The position numbers and the translations under genes are program-made. 64,000 nucleotides of DNA, taken from contig NZ_NKRE01000001.1 of NCBI RefSeq assembly GCF_002705925.1, positions 1,776,482 to 1,840,481 of the forward strand. The letters are read 5' to 3'. The DNA comes from Mycobacterium ostraviense. GTDB lineage: Bacteria > Actinomycetota > Actinomycetes > Mycobacteriales > Mycobacteriaceae. Positions 23,510-35,422 of the stretch are shown one piece after another; position 1 is the first letter of the stretch; the number at the start of each line of letters is the position of its first letter. The notes beneath the pieces are model-generated. The model saw nothing but the letters and a program-made list of their open reading frames with translations. It did no database searches and had not been told where the DNA came from.

Positions 23510-24871
23510 GTGCAGCGGGGAATACAGGTCGGGCTCACCGCGGCCAGCGTCGGCCTCATCTACGGCTACGACCTGTCCAGCATCGCCGGCGCGCTGCTGT
23601 TCGTCACCGAGGAGTTCGGTCTCACCACCCGCCAGCAGGAGCTGCTGACCACGACGGTGGTGATCGGCCAGATCATCGGGGCGCTCGGGGCCGGCGTGCT
23701 GGCCAACGCTATCGGGCGCAACAAGTCGACGGTGCTGCTCACCGCCGGCTTCGCGGTGTTCGCGCTGCTCGGCGCGTCGGCCGTGTCCTTTCCGATGCTG
23801 CTGGTGGCCCGCCTGTTGCTGGGGGTGACCATCGGCGTGGCGGTGGTGGTGGTTCCGGTGTACGTGGCCGAATCCGCGCCGGCGGCGGTGCGCGGGTCAT
23901 TGCTGACCACGTATCAGGTGGCGATTCTCAGCGGCATCATCCTGGGCTACCTGGTGGGTTACCTGCTGGCCGGCGCGCATGGCTGGCGGTGGATCCTGGG
24001 GCTCGCGGCGGTACCGGCCACGCTGCTGCTGCCGTTCTTGGCGCGGCTGCCCGACACCGCTCGCTGGTACCTGCTCAAGGGCCGAGTCGACGAGGCACGA
24101 ACGGCGCTGCTGCGCATCGAATCCGAGGCCACCGTCGATACCCAGCTGGCCGACATGGCCGCCGCTCTCGGCGAAGGCAGCGGACGGATTTCCGAGATGC
24201 TGCGACCGCCGTATCGGCGCGCCACCTTGTTCGTGGTCAGCCTCGGCTTTCTGGTCCAGATCACCGGGATCAACGCGATCATCTATTACAGCCCACGGAT
24301 CTTTGCGGCCATGGGTTTCACGGGTGATTTCGCGTTGTTGGGACTGCCGGCGCTGGTGCAGCTGGCCGGATTGTCGGCGGTCTTCGTCTCGCTGTTTTCC
24401 GTCGACCGGTGGGGACGGCGCCCGATCCTGCTGTCAGGCATCGCGATGATGATCGCCGCAGACGGCGTACTGGTCGTGACATTCGCCCACGGCGCCGGCA
24501 GCGGACTGATCGGCGGATTCGGCGGGGTGCTGCTGTTCATCGTCGGCTTCAACTTCGGATTCGGCTCGCTGGTCTGGGTGTACGCCGGCGAAAGCTTCCC
24601 CGCCCGGCTGCGGTCGATGGGGTCGAGCGCGATGCTCACCTCGACGCTGACGGCCAACGCGATCGTTGCCGGCTTCTTTCTCACCATGCTGCATTGGCTC
24701 GGCGGCGCAGCCGTTTTCGCGCTCTTCGGGGCGCTCACCGTGATCGCCTTCGTGGTGGTGCTCGGATATGCGCCGGAGACCAAGGGCCGCGAGCTCGAGG
24801 AGATCCAGCGTTACTGGGAGAACGGCGGCCACTGGCCTACCGAACCTTCCCAGGCCCCGGGGCCTCAGTGA
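23510..24871 (+). CDS. sugI: Sugar-transport protein of the major facilitator superfamily
   Basis: 453 residues from GTG 23510, with twelve predicted membrane helices. Sugar-porter signatures include GYDLSSIAGALLF in helix 1, IGRNKSTVLL after helix 2, RLPDTARWYLLKGR in the central loop, and PETKGRELEEIQRYW at the end. It is a proton-linked sugar uptake candidate, syntenic with Rv3331. The stop overlaps the nagA start by GTGA, and the pairing suggests import of an amino sugar such as GlcNAc, which is inference. Confidence 0.9.
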   Translation: MQRGIQVGLTAASVGLIYGYDLSSIAGALLFVTEEFGLTTRQQELLTTTVVIGQIIGALGAGVLANAIGRNKSTVLLTAGFAVFALLGASAVSFPMLLVARLLLGVTIGVAVVVVPVYVAESAPAAVRGSLLTTYQVAILSGIILGYLVGYLLAGAHGWRWILGLAAVPATLLLPFLARLPDTARWYLLKGRVDEARTALLRIESEATVDTQLADMAAALGEGSGRISEMLRPPYRRATLFVVSLGFLVQITGINAIIYYSPRIFAAMGFTGDFALLGLPALVQLAGLSAVFVSLFSVDRWGRRPILLSGIAMMIAADGVLVVTFAHGAGSGLIGGFGGVLLFIVGFNFGFGSLVWVYAGESFPARLRSMGSSAMLTSTLTANAIVAGFFLTMLHWLGGAAVFALFGALTVIAFVVVLGYAPETKGRELEEIQRYWENGGHWPTEPSQAPGPQ

Positions 24872-26007
24872 GCCTGGTCTGTGCCGGCACCGCGGTCATC
24901 GACGGCCGAGTGTGCCGGCCGGGCTGGGTGCACACCGCGGGCCGCACGATTTCGAGCTGCGGTGCCGGCCGGCCAGCGCAGCCGGCCGACGTCGTTTTCC
25001 CTGACGCCGTTGTGGTGCCCGGTTTCGTCGACATGCACGTGCACGGCGGCGGCGGCGCGTCCTGCACCGACGGGCATATTGCCTGGGCGGCCGGCTTTCA
25101 CCGGCGGCACGGCACCACGACCATGCTGGCCAGTCTGGTCACCGCCGGGCCAGCGGAGCTGCTCGAGGCGGTGGCTCGGGCCGCCGACGCCACCCGGTCG
25201 GGCGCCGTCGCCGGGATCCATCTGGAGGGGCCGTGGTTGAGCCCGGCTCGCTGCGGCGCACACGACCCCACGCGGATGCGCGCCCCGGACCCGGCCGAGA
25301 TCGACGCAGTGTTGGCCGCCGCCGACGGCGCCATTCGCATGGTGACGCTGGCCCCCGAGCTGCCCGGTGCGGACCAGGCGATCCGCCGCTTGCTGGACGC
25401 GAATGTGGTTGTGGCCATAGGTCATTCGGACGCGACGTACGAACAGGCCCGGCATGCCGTGGGGCTCGGGGCGACGGTGGGCACTCATCTGTTCAATGCG
25501 ATGCCGCCGCTGGACCATCGCGCGCCCGGGCCGGCGCTGGCATTGCTGGAGGACCCTCGGGTGACGGTCGAACTGATCGCCGACGGTGTCCACGTCCACC
25601 CCGCGGTGGTGCGGACGGTGATCGCGGCCATCGGACCCAACCGGGTGGCCCTGATCACCGACGCGATGGCCGCCGCCGGATCCGGCGACGGGGCATACCG
25701 GCTGGGCTCGGTGCCGATCGACGTCGCGGCCGGCGTGGCTCGGGTGCGCGGCACGTCGACGATCGCCGGCAGCACGGCCACCATGGATCAGCTGTTTCGC
25801 AGCGTGGCCGGACCCGATCCCGACGACGACACGCTGGCCGCCGCGGTGCAGCTGACCTCGGCCACTCCGGCCCGGGCGCTCGGGTTGGCGGACATCGGCA
25901 GCCTGCGGGCCGGCTGTGCCGCCGATCTCGTTGTCCTGGACCGCGATCTGTGGGTGGTAGCGGTGATGCGCAACGGGACGTGGCAGACGCAGCCCGGGGA
26001 AACGTGA
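24868..26007 (+). CDS. nagA: N-acetylglucosamine-6-phosphate deacetylase
   Basis: 379 residues from GTG 24868. Converts GlcNAc-6-phosphate to glucosamine-6-phosphate in amino-sugar and peptidoglycan recycling. Metal and substrate motifs are present: HMHVHGGGG, HLEGPW (metal Glu), GHSDATYEQA and THLFNAMPPLDHR (metal His), and LITDAMAAAG with the catalytic Asp. It overlaps sugI by 4 bp, so the two are translationally coupled. Syntenic with Rv3332. Much longer upstream frames run inside sugI and are not real. Confidence 0.93.
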   Translation: MSLVCAGTAVIDGRVCRPGWVHTAGRTISSCGAGRPAQPADVVFPDAVVVPGFVDMHVHGGGGASCTDGHIAWAAGFHRRHGTTTMLASLVTAGPAELLEAVARAADATRSGAVAGIHLEGPWLSPARCGAHDPTRMRAPDPAEIDAVLAAADGAIRMVTLAPELPGADQAIRRLLDANVVVAIGHSDATYEQARHAVGLGATVGTHLFNAMPPLDHRAPGPALALLEDPRVTVELIADGVHVHPAVVRTVIAAIGPNRVALITDAMAAAGSGDGAYRLGSVPIDVAAGVARVRGTSTIAGSTATMDQLFRSVAGPDPDDDTLAAAVQLTSATPARALGLADIGSLRAGCAADLVVLDRDLWVVAVMRNGTWQTQPGET

Positions 26008-26204
26008 GAGCCCTCGCCGCGACCTCAGCAGACCTTAAGCCGACCTAAGCAACCGTAGCGTTTCTCAATAATTGACAAGAGTTGTATCGGGTGAGTTTGA
26101 TATTCCCGAACTCGTGAGCCAGGCCCCGGTGCAGTGGTCGACCACGACCTTGCCGTGCAGGTAGGCCGAATGCAAGTAAAACGCCAGCAAAAGGAGTGCC
26201 GGTA

Positions 26205-26297
26205 GTGACGCTGCGCGTAGTACCTCACCGGTCCGGGGTCGGTGATGCCGCGGCCGAGACCCAACTGATCTCGGGCGCATCAGGCGGCTCGGTATGA
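26205..26297 (+). pseudogene. PE gene reduced to 30 codons, upstream of the PPE gene
   Basis: GTG 26205 follows a good ribosome site (AAGGAG, 26191-26196) and encodes MTLRVVP, the exact beginning of PE5/PE15-type proteins. It then continues as [13 protein letters not shown] and stops at 26295-26297. A normal PE domain has ~100 residues, so its core is missing while the frame is kept. The final codons overlap the PPE start, preserving PE-PPE coupling. This looks like an internal deletion of the PE partner; a functional micro-leader is also possible. Confidence 0.65.
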
Positions 26298-27496
26298 CGG
26301 CGCCGGTCTGGATTGCCTCCCCGCCGGAGGTGCATTCGGCGTTGCTGAGTTCGGGTCCGGGCCCCGCTCCGCTGCTGGCGGCCGCTGCGGCGTGGACCTC
26401 GCTGAGCACCGAATATGCCTCTGTCGCAGAAGAACTCACCGCAGCACTGGCCGCGGTGCAGGCCGCGGCGTGGCAAGGCCCGAGCGCCGAGCGCTATGTG
26501 GCCGCGCATCTGCCTTATGTGGCCTGGTTGACCCAGGCCAGTGCGGACAGCGCGGCGTTGGCCACCCAGCACGAGGCTGCGGCGACCGCCTATGCCGGCG
26601 CGCTGGCGGCGATGCCGACGCTGGCGGAATTGGCCGCCAACCACCTCACCCACGGGGTGCTGGTGGCGACGAATTTCTTTGGGATCAACACCATCCCGAT
26701 CGCGCTCAATGAAGCCGACTATGTGCGGATGTGGATCCAGGCCGCCACCACGATGGGCGTCTACGAGGCCGCTGCGGGTGCGGCGGTGGCAGCGGCGCCC
26801 CGGACCGCACCGGCGCCGGTACTGCTCAGCGCCGGAGTCGGCGCGGCCAGCGCCCTCCCCGCCGCCGTGGCGGTGGGAGAACTTCCGATCATCATCGTGA
26901 TCTTGATACAGATCGTTCTGATATTGCTCGAGATCCTGTTTGCCGTGGTCGCGTACACGATCGTGATCGCACTGATCACGCCGCTGCTGATCCTCACCTA
27001 CGCGATCGTCTTCGCGATCTTGGGGCTCATCTTTGGCCCGCCGTTGCTGGTGATCGCAACACCTTTCGTGCTGGCCGGCGCGTTGATCGCGGTGCCGACG
27101 TCGTTGTCGACCGCGTTGCCGATCGGCATTGGCGTGGGCAGCCAGCTGGCAGTGGACACCGAGCCGGTCGATGACGACCTCAAGACGGCGGACCCGGTGC
27201 TGGTTGCCGCGGTGGGCGGTGGGTCTGCTCCGGTGAGGCTGCCGGCAGGTGATGCGCCGGCGCCGGCGGTCCGGCCCGTCGCTGCGGTGGCGCCGACTCC
27301 CGCGGCCACACCGGCGTCGGCGCTGGCTTCCGACCGGGGTGCCGGGACGTGGGGATTTGCCGGGACCGCCGGCAAGGAGACCGTCGCGCAGCCATCGGGG
27401 TTGGCAGTGCTGCATGGTGAGGGACTCGCCGCCGGTCCGCGGATGCCGATGCTGCCGAGCGGCTGGGGCGCCGATCTGGTCGCCGCGGTGAGTTAA
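26294..27496 (+). CDS. PPE family protein, PPE4 (ESX-3) type
   Basis: 400 residues. The PPE domain (1-175) has the WxG motif [11 protein letters not shown] and [17 protein letters not shown], closely resembling PPE4 of the ESX-3 locus, including the beginning [15 protein letters not shown]. Residues ~198-275 are extremely hydrophobic ([18 protein letters not shown] and following), enough for two or three membrane passes. The C-terminus has the usual PPE ending with GFAGTAGKE and [11 protein letters not shown]. Its coupled PE partner is truncated, so export may depend on another PE protein or be lost. It is convergent with the YihY gene, 8 bp apart. Confidence 0.88.
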   Translation: MTAPVWIASPPEVHSALLSSGPGPAPLLAAAAAWTSLSTEYASVAEELTAALAAVQAAAWQGPSAERYVAAHLPYVAWLTQASADSAALATQHEAAATAYAGALAAMPTLAELAANHLTHGVLVATNFFGINTIPIALNEADYVRMWIQAATTMGVYEAAAGAAVAAAPRTAPAPVLLSAGVGAASALPAAVAVGELPIIIVILIQIVLILLEILFAVVAYTIVIALITPLLILTYAIVFAILGLIFGPPLLVIATPFVLAGALIAVPTSLSTALPIGIGVGSQLAVDTEPVDDDLKTADPVLVAAVGGGSAPVRLPAGDAPAPAVRPVAAVAPTPAATPASALASDRGAGTWGFAGTAGKETVAQPSGLAVLHGEGLAAGPRMPMLPSGWGADLVAAVS

Positions 27497-27504
27497 CGGC
27501 GCTA

Positions 27505-28539
27505 CTACCGTCGCCGGCGCAGTAGTCGCGAAAACGTCAGCGCCCCAAGCGCTCCGGTGGCCACCGCGGCCAGAGTCTGCCGTGCCGACAGGCCCTCGTC
27601 GACCTGTATGCGCGGCCGGATGATCGCGGGGCCCGGCGGATCGACATGTTTGGCACGCGGGTCGTCCTCGGTTTCGGTGGCCGCCCACGCGGTGGCGAAC
27701 AGCACCAGGTACGCAGTGACATAGGCGAACACCATCAAACCCAGCACCGGCCCGAACGTCGCGCCCGCCGGGCTGCGCAGGACCATCCGCAGGTAGATCG
27801 ACCCCACCTGCTTGAACAGCTCGAACCCGACCGCCGCCATCAAACCGGCCCGCATCGAGGTGACGAAGCGTCCCGACTGCCGCGGCAGCCGCGCGATCAT
27901 CCAGGTGAACAACAGCCACGACACCACCACCGACAGCACTACCGAGATCGCCCTGAAGATCCAATCCAGCACCGAAAACTCCGGGATTCCAAGCCATTTC
28001 AAAGCCGTCGCCATCGGCCGCAGGTAACTGAACGCGGTGAGTGCGATGGTTGCCATGGTCACCACGAACGTCCCGACCATCGCCGCCAGGTCAGAGAGCT
28101 TGTTGCGCACGTAATTCCCCAACTCGACGGGATGTGCCCACATCTCGCTCAGCGCCACCCGCAGATGTGACATCCACCCCAGCCCCGCCCACGCCGCGGT
28201 GGCCAGACCGATCACGCCGACCGACGCCCGCGCATCGATCGCCGAGTTCATCAAGTCGATCAGCTGCTGACCAAAGGCCCCCGGAACCAGGGCCCGGATC
28301 CGGTCATAGGTCATGTTCAGCAGTTTGTCGTTGCGCGACAGGGTGAACCCGACGACGGCGAAACCGACCATCAGCAACGGGAACAACGCGAAGATCGTGT
28401 AATACGTCAGGCCGGCCGCGTAGAAGCCGCCGCGGCGCTCGCTGAACCGCGTGTAGGCGCGCATCGCATGGTCGAACCACCCATACCGGGCCCGCAGCCG
28501 ATCCAGGACTCCAGGCTCGGCCGGCTCAGTCGTGGTCAA
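27505..28539 (-). CDS. YihY/BrkB-family inner membrane protein, Rv3335c-like
   Basis: 344 residues with six predicted membrane helices between residues ~40 and ~295 (for example YAAGLTYYTIFALFPLLMVG and VLGLMVFAYVTAYLVLFATAWA). The YihY/BrkB pattern is clear; the family was long misnamed ribonuclease BN and its molecular function is not settled. The cytoplasmic C-terminus is charged. The next gene upstream, trpS, is in the same direction and separated by 3 bp, so the two form an operon as in M. tuberculosis. Confidence 0.88.
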   Translation of the reverse strand: MTTTEPAEPGVLDRLRARYGWFDHAMRAYTRFSERRGGFYAAGLTYYTIFALFPLLMVGFAVVGFTLSRNDKLLNMTYDRIRALVPGAFGQQLIDLMNSAIDARASVGVIGLATAAWAGLGWMSHLRVALSEMWAHPVELGNYVRNKLSDLAAMVGTFVVTMATIALTAFSYLRPMATALKWLGIPEFSVLDWIFRAISVVLSVVVSWLLFTWMIARLPRQSGRFVTSMRAGLMAAVGFELFKQVGSIYLRMVLRSPAGATFGPVLGLMVFAYVTAYLVLFATAWAATETEDDPRAKHVDPPGPAIIRPRIQVDEGLSARQTLAAVATGALGALTFSRLLRRRR

Positions 28540-28542
28540 GCG

Positions 28543-30502
<1,960 letters not shown>

Positions 30503-30546
30503 CCAGCCAGGTTCCCGTCGAGTGTGCGGCTTCCACGGTGAGCGCA

Positions 30547-31776
30547 CTAGCCAACCAGCCTTTTCTCCAGGTTCTCGGCGATCGCGTCGAGAAACTCCTC
30601 GCTGTTGAGCCAGCCCTGCTCCGGGCCGATCAGGATGGCCAGATCCTTGGTCATCTTGCCGCTCTCCACCGTCTTGATGACCACGTCTTCCAGCGTCTGG
30701 GCGAATTCGACGACCGCGGGGGTGTCGTCCAGCTTGCCGCGATGCGCCAGCCCGCGGGTCCAAGCGAAGATCGAGGCGATCGGATTGGTCGAGGTGGGCT
30801 GCCCGGCCTGGTACTGCCGGTAATGGCGGGTGACCGTGCCGTGAGCGGCCTCGGCCTCGACCGTCTTGCCGTCAGCCGTCATCAGCACCGACGTCATCAG
30901 CCCCAGCGAGCCGTAGCCCTGCGCGACGGTATCGGACTGGACGTCGCCGTCGTAGTTCTTGCACGCCCAGACGTAGCCACCCTCCCACTTCAGGCACGCG
31001 GCAACCATGTCGTCGATCAGGCGGTGCTCGTAGGTCAGGCCTTCGGCTTCGAACTTGTCTTTGAATTCGGTTTCGTAGATCCGCTGGAACTCGTCTTTGA
31101 ACATGCCGTCGTAGGCCTTGAGGATGGTGTTCTTGGTCGACAGATAGACCGGCCATTTGGCGTTCAGGCCATAGGAGAACGACGCGCGGGCGAAATCCTG
31201 GATGGATTTGCGGAAGTTGTACATTCCCATCACGACCCCGCCGTCTTCGGGAATGGACACGAGTTCATGGATGATCGGCTGACCGCCGTCGGCGGGAGTG
31301 AACGTCAGGGTGACGGTGCCGGGCTTTTCCACCTTGAAATTCGTCGCGCGGTATTGATCGCCAAAAGCGTGCCGGCCGATGACAATTGGTTTGGTCCAGC
31401 CCGGAACCAGCCGCGGCACATTCGAGATCACGATCGGCTCGCGGAAGATGGTGCCGCCCAAGATGTTCCGTATCGTCCCGTTGGGTGACAGCCACATCTT
31501 CTTCAGGTTGAATTCCTGGACGCGCGCCTCGTCGGGGGTGATGGTCGCGCATTTGACGCCCACACCGTGGCGCTTGATGGCATAGGCCGCGTCGATAGTC
31601 ACCTGGTCGTTCGTTTGGTCACGGTGCTCGATGCCCAGGTCGTAATACTCCAGGTTGATGTCGAGGTGCGGCAGGATCAGCTTGTCCTTGATCAGCTTCC
31701 AGATGACGCGGGTCATCTCGTCACCGTCGAGCTCTACCAACGGGCCTTTGACCTTGATCTTGGCTTCACTGGACAT
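30547..31776 (-). CDS. icd1: NADP-dependent isocitrate dehydrogenase (homodimeric type)
   Basis: 409 residues, the size of the eukaryote-like dimeric NADP enzymes. Oxidative decarboxylation of isocitrate to 2-oxoglutarate in the TCA cycle. Recognisable elements are [12 protein letters not shown] near residue 15, [20 protein letters not shown] near residue 275 (metal-binding Asp residues) and [12 protein letters not shown] for NADP binding. Divergent from the riboswitch-controlled metC gene. Syntenic with Rv3339c. Confidence 0.97.
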   Translation of the reverse strand: MSSEAKIKVKGPLVELDGDEMTRVIWKLIKDKLILPHLDINLEYYDLGIEHRDQTNDQVTIDAAYAIKRHGVGVKCATITPDEARVQEFNLKKMWLSPNGTIRNILGGTIFREPIVISNVPRLVPGWTKPIVIGRHAFGDQYRATNFKVEKPGTVTLTFTPADGGQPIIHELVSIPEDGGVVMGMYNFRKSIQDFARASFSYGLNAKWPVYLSTKNTILKAYDGMFKDEFQRIYETEFKDKFEAEGLTYEHRLIDDMVAACLKWEGGYVWACKNYDGDVQSDTVAQGYGSLGLMTSVLMTADGKTVEAEAAHGTVTRHYRQYQAGQPTSTNPIASIFAWTRGLAHRGKLDDTPAVVEFAQTLEDVVIKTVESGKMTKDLAILIGPEQGWLNSEEFLDAIAENLEKRLVG

Positions 31777-31882
31777 GCGGGCCCGAATCCTCCAGCCTGG
31801 TGAGCTTTGGGTGAGCGGTTGCTCTTTCTGGCCACGTTACTAGCAGGGTTCACCCGCCCAACCGGGCCGGAGTTGGTCACAG

Positions 31883-31913
31883 TTGGCATGAAGCTGCCGC
31901 CGTACGGTAGGCT
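31883..31913 (+). promoter_or_regulatory. Candidate promoter of the SAM-IV riboswitch-metC transcript
   Basis: TTGGCA (31883-31888) and TAGGCT (31908-31913) resemble -35 and -10 boxes, with a slightly long 19-bp spacer. The predicted start is about 31920, exactly where the riboswitch aptamer begins. The rest of the icd1-metC gap (31777-31882) shows no other clear signal; the icd1 promoter must also lie there. Confidence 0.45.
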
Positions 31914-31920
31914 TCGAATC

Positions 31921-32040
31921 GGTCATGAGCGCCAGCGTCAAGCCCCGGCTTGCTGGCCGGCAACCCTCCAACCGCGGTGGGGTGCCCCGGGTGATGACCC
32001 GGTTGAGTAGCCACAATCGGCTACACGGCAAGCGCGGGTC
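31921..32040 (+). ncRNA. SAM-IV riboswitch
   Basis: The sequence matches the SAM-IV class known from actinobacteria upstream of the same gene (Rv3340): GGTCATGAGCGCCAGCGTCA at the 5' end, the CCCCGGCTTGCTGGCCGG hairpin, GGCAACCCTCCAACCGCGGT, and the 3' pseudoknot portion ending GGCAAGCGCGGGTC. P1 can form between GGTCAT (31921-31926) and ATGACC (31994-31999). A downstream CATGAC (32044-32049) could compete for the 5' P1 strand and may belong to the expression platform, with the CAGGGAG ribosome site at 32066-32072. SAM binding should lower metC expression. Confidence 0.92.
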
Positions 32041-32081
32041 CGCCATGACGGGCCCCCTGAGCTGACAGGGAGTTATGTCAT

Positions 32082-33440
32082 ATGAGCGCCGAAAACACCA
32101 GCACCGACGGCGATCCGGCCGCACACTGGTCGTTCGAAACCAAGCAGATTCACGCTGGCCAGCAGCCCGACTCCGCGACCAACGCGCGGGCGCTGCCGAT
32201 CTACCAGACCACCTCGTACACCTTCGAAAACACCGCACACGCTGCGGCTTTATTCGGGCTCGAGGTGCCCGGCAACATCTACACGCGAATCGGCAACCCG
32301 ACCACCGATGTGGTCGAGCAGCGCATCGCGGCCCTCGAGGGCGGGGTGGCCGCGTTGTTCCTGTCCTCCGGTCAGGCCGCGGAGACCTTCGCCATCCTGA
32401 ACCTGGCAGGCGCGGGTGATCACATCGTGTCCAGCCCGCGGCTGTACGGGGGCACCTACAACCTGTTCCACTATTCGCTGGGGAAGCTGGGCATCGAGGT
32501 CAGCTTCGTCGAGGATCCCGACGATCTGGACTCCTGGCAGGCCGCCGTCCGGCCGAACACCAAGGCCTTTTTCGCGGAGACCATCTCCAACCCGCAGATC
32601 GACATCCTGGACACCCCGGGGGTGGCCGAGGTCGCCCACCGCAACGGCGTACCGCTGATCGTCGACAACACCATCGCCACGCCCTACCTGATCCAGCCGT
32701 TCACCCAGGGCGCCGACATCGTGGTGCACTCGGCCACCAAGTACCTGGGCGGACACGGGGCCGCGATCGCGGGTGTGATCGTCGACGGCGGAAAGTTCGA
32801 CTGGACGCAGGGCCGCTTCCCTGGATTCACCACACCCGACCCCAGTTACCACGGCGTGGTGTTCGCCGAATTGGGACCACCGGCGTTCGCGCTCAAGGCC
32901 CGGGTGCAGCTGCTGCGCGATCTGGGTTCGGCGGCCTCGCCGTTCAACGCGTTTTTGGTGGCACAGGGTCTGGAGACGCTGAGTCTGCGGATCGAGCGGC
33001 ACGTCGCGAATGCCCAACGCGTGGCCGAGTTCCTGGACGCCCGCGACGACGTGCTGTCGGTCAATTACGCGGGGCTGCCCAGTTCGCCGTGGCATGAGCG
33101 GGCAAAGAAGCTGGCGCCCAAGGGAACCGGTGCTGTCCTATCCTTCGAGCTGGCCGGTGGCATCGAGGCCGGCAAGGCGTTCGTCAACGCGCTGAAACTG
33201 CACAGCCACGTCGCCAACATCGGCGACGTCCGCTCGCTGGTGATCCACCCTGCATCCACCACCCACGCCCAACTGAGCCCGGCCGAGCAGCTGGCCACCG
33301 GCGTCAGCCCGGGATTGGTGCGGTTGGCCGTCGGGATCGAGGGTATCGACGACATCCTGGCCGACCTCGAGCTCGGCTTCGCCGCGGCCCGAAAATTCAG
33401 CGAGTTCAGCGGCGAGTCGCAGGCCGTGGCAGCCTTCTGA
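32082..33440 (+). CDS. metC: O-acetylhomoserine sulfhydrylase
   Basis: 452 residues, PLP-dependent Cys/Met metabolism family. Makes homocysteine (or methionine) from O-acetylhomoserine and sulfide in direct sulfhydrylation. Features are [11 protein letters not shown] near the start, [10 protein letters not shown] (cofactor phosphate loop) and [13 protein letters not shown] with the Schiff-base Lys near residue 220. The length fits the sulfhydrylases rather than the shorter cystathionine lyases. ATG 32082 follows CAGGGAG by 9 bp. It is controlled by the SAM-IV riboswitch and metX follows 11 bp later. Confidence 0.95.
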   Translation: MSAENTSTDGDPAAHWSFETKQIHAGQQPDSATNARALPIYQTTSYTFENTAHAAALFGLEVPGNIYTRIGNPTTDVVEQRIAALEGGVAALFLSSGQAAETFAILNLAGAGDHIVSSPRLYGGTYNLFHYSLGKLGIEVSFVEDPDDLDSWQAAVRPNTKAFFAETISNPQIDILDTPGVAEVAHRNGVPLIVDNTIATPYLIQPFTQGADIVVHSATKYLGGHGAAIAGVIVDGGKFDWTQGRFPGFTTPDPSYHGVVFAELGPPAFALKARVQLLRDLGSAASPFNAFLVAQGLETLSLRIERHVANAQRVAEFLDARDDVLSVNYAGLPSSPWHERAKKLAPKGTGAVLSFELAGGIEAGKAFVNALKLHSHVANIGDVRSLVIHPASTTHAQLSPAEQLATGVSPGLVRLAVGIEGIDDILADLELGFAAARKFSEFSGESQAVAAF

Positions 33441-33451
33441 GGGGCTCTGAC

Positions 33452-34591
33452 GTGACGATCTCCGAGGTGCCCACCCAGACGCTGCCCGCCGAAGGTGAGA
33501 TCGGCTTGGTCGACATCGGCTCGCTGCGCCTGGAAAGCGGTGCGGTGATCGACGACGTCTGCATCGCCGTACAGCGTTGGGGCAAGCTGTCACCCACCCG
33601 CGACAACGTCGTGGTGGTGCTGCACGCGCTCACCGGTGATTCACACATCACCGGGCCCGCCGGACCGGGGCACCCCACCCCCGGCTGGTGGGATGGGGTC
33701 GCCGGGCCGGGCGCGCCGATCGACACCGACCGCTGGTGCGCGGTGGCCACCAATGTGCTGGGCGGTTGCCGCGGCTCCACCGGGCCCAGTTCCCGTGCCC
33801 GCGACGGAAAGCCTTGGGGCTCAAGGTTTCCGACGATCACGGTCCGCGACCAGGTGCAGGCCGATATGGCCGCACTGGCCGCGATGGGCATCACCCAGGT
33901 AGCCGCCGTGGTCGGCGGGTCCATGGGCGGGGCCCGCGCGCTGGAATGGATTGTCGGCCACCCCGACCGGGTACGCTCGGCGCTGCTGCTGGCGGTCGGC
34001 GCACGCGCCACCGCGGACCAGATCGGCACGCAGACAACCCAGATCGAGGCCATCAAGGCCGACCCGAATTGGCAGGGCGGCGACTACCACGACACGGACC
34101 GCAAGCCCGAGGCGGGGCTGAAGATCGCCCGGCGCGTTGCGCACCTGACCTACCGCGGCGAGACCGAACTCGACAACCGGTTCGCCAACCGCGGCCAGGA
34201 CGGCGAAGATCCCGCTGACGGCGGGCGCTACGCGGTGCAGAGCTACCTGGAACACCAGGGGAGCAAGCTGTTGTCCCGATTCGACGCCGGCAGCTATGTG
34301 GTGTTGACCGAGACCCTCAACAGCCACGATGTCGGCCGCGGACGCGCCGGCGTCGCCGCGGCGCTGCGCGGCTGTCCGGTGCCCGTCGTCGTCGGTGGTA
34401 TCACCTCCGACCGGCTCTATCCGCTGCGCTTGCAGCAGGAGCTGGCCGAGTTGCTGCCCGGCTGCGCCGGCCTACGAGTTGTCGACTCGGTATGCGGGCA
34501 CGACGGGTTCCTGATCGAAATGGAAGCCGTGGGCGAATTGATCCGCCAGACATTGCAATTGGCCGACGATCAAGGCCTGCGCCCATGGTGA
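33452..34591 (+). CDS. metX: Homoserine O-acetyltransferase
   Basis: 379 residues from GTG 33452; called metA in M. tuberculosis (Rv3341) but of the alpha/beta-hydrolase (MetX) type. Acetyl-CoA donates the acetyl group to homoserine, supplying the MetC substrate. The nucleophile Ser is in [20 protein letters not shown] forms the oxyanion region, and the catalytic His is in [10 protein letters not shown]. It is the second gene of the riboswitch operon, and its stop overlaps the methyltransferase start. Confidence 0.96.
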   Translation: MTISEVPTQTLPAEGEIGLVDIGSLRLESGAVIDDVCIAVQRWGKLSPTRDNVVVVLHALTGDSHITGPAGPGHPTPGWWDGVAGPGAPIDTDRWCAVATNVLGGCRGSTGPSSRARDGKPWGSRFPTITVRDQVQADMAALAAMGITQVAAVVGGSMGGARALEWIVGHPDRVRSALLLAVGARATADQIGTQTTQIEAIKADPNWQGGDYHDTDRKPEAGLKIARRVAHLTYRGETELDNRFANRGQDGEDPADGGRYAVQSYLEHQGSKLLSRFDAGSYVVLTETLNSHDVGRGRAGVAAALRGCPVPVVVGGITSDRLYPLRLQQELAELLPGCAGLRVVDSVCGHDGFLIEMEAVGELIRQTLQLADDQGLRPW

Positions 34592-35319
34592 CCCGGTCCA
34601 GCCAGGACCCGTCGCTGTCATTCGGTTCGGCGGCAGCTGCCTACGAGCGGGGACGCCCCTCTTATCCACCCGAAGCCATCGACTGGCTGCTGCCGGCCGG
34701 CGCCCGCGACGTTCTTGACCTGGGTGCCGGCACCGGCAAACTGACCACCCGGCTGGTCGAGCGCGGGCTCGACGTGGTGGCCGTCGACCCGATTCCGGAA
34801 ATGCTTGAAGTGCTTCGTGCCTCCCTACCGGAGACGCTGGCGCTGCTGGGCACGGCGGAAGAGATTCCGTTGGCGCACAACAGCGTTGACGCGGTGCTGG
34901 TGGCTCAGGCCTGGCATTGGGTGGATCCCGCGCGCGCCATCCCCGAGGTCGCGCGGGTGCTACGGCCCGGCGGGCGGCTGGGTTTGGTGTGGAACACCCG
35001 CGACGAGCGCCTCGGCTGGGTCCGCGAGCTGGGCCAGATCATCGGGCGCGACGGCGATCCCACGCGTGACAAAGCGACGCTGCCCGAACCCTTCATCGAC
35101 GTGGAACGTTTCCAGGTCGAGTGGACGAATTACCTTACACCGCAGGCATTGATCGACCTGGTGGCGTCTCGCAGCTACTGCATCACCTCACCGGCGAAGG
35201 TGCGCACCAAGACACTGGGCCAGGTCCGTCAGTTGTTGGCCACTCACCCGGCGCTGGCGAATTCCGCCGGTTTGGCGCTGCCGTACGTCACGGTGTGCGT
35301 ACGGGCGACGTTGTCCTGA
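34585..35319 (+). CDS. SAM-dependent class I methyltransferase, Rv3342-like
   Basis: 244 residues from ATG 34585. Motif I is [12 protein letters not shown] near residue 38, with acidic [10 protein letters not shown] after strand 2 and [12 protein letters not shown] as motif III. It resembles small-molecule methyltransferases of the UbiE/methyltransf_11 group; the substrate is unknown. It overlaps metX by 7 bp, so it is in the riboswitch-controlled methionine operon, which ties its SAM demand to SAM supply. Confidence 0.9.
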   Translation: MVTRSSQDPSLSFGSAAAAYERGRPSYPPEAIDWLLPAGARDVLDLGAGTGKLTTRLVERGLDVVAVDPIPEMLEVLRASLPETLALLGTAEEIPLAHNSVDAVLVAQAWHWVDPARAIPEVARVLRPGGRLGLVWNTRDERLGWVRELGQIIGRDGDPTRDKATLPEPFIDVERFQVEWTNYLTPQALIDLVASRSYCITSPAKVRTKTLGQVRQLLATHPALANSAGLALPYVTVCVRATLS

Positions 35320-35360
35320 CGTCGAGACTTGAAACGGCCGCGTTCGCGCTGCCCGTGCGC

Positions 35361-35420
35361 GTCGAATGTGACGCTGCCGTCACACGCGGGCTCGAACGTG
35401 ACGTTGCAGTCACGCTCGGG
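35361..35420. repeat. Two tandem 30-bp palindromic units
   Basis: Units at 35361-35390 and 35391-35420 are exactly 30 bp and agree at most positions (TCGAA, GTGACG, then GTCAC and CGGG). Each can fold into a short GTGAC/GTCAC hairpin. They lie after the methyltransferase stop and before a PPE remnant. They may be an intergenic repeat family, a transcription terminator or a relic of a mobile element. Confidence 0.6.
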
Positions 35421-35422
35421 TG

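Noticed and set aside
26035..26062. IdeR-like iron box upstream of the PPE4-type gene, expected by analogy with ESX-3
   Set aside because: The CTTAAG/CTAAG pair there matches the iron-box consensus only partly and has wrong half-site spacing, so it is not called.
30503..30546. Possible terminator hairpin between the hydrolase gene and icd1
   Set aside because: Only a 6-bp GTGTGC/GCGCAC stem with a wobble pair and no U-tract; too weak to call.
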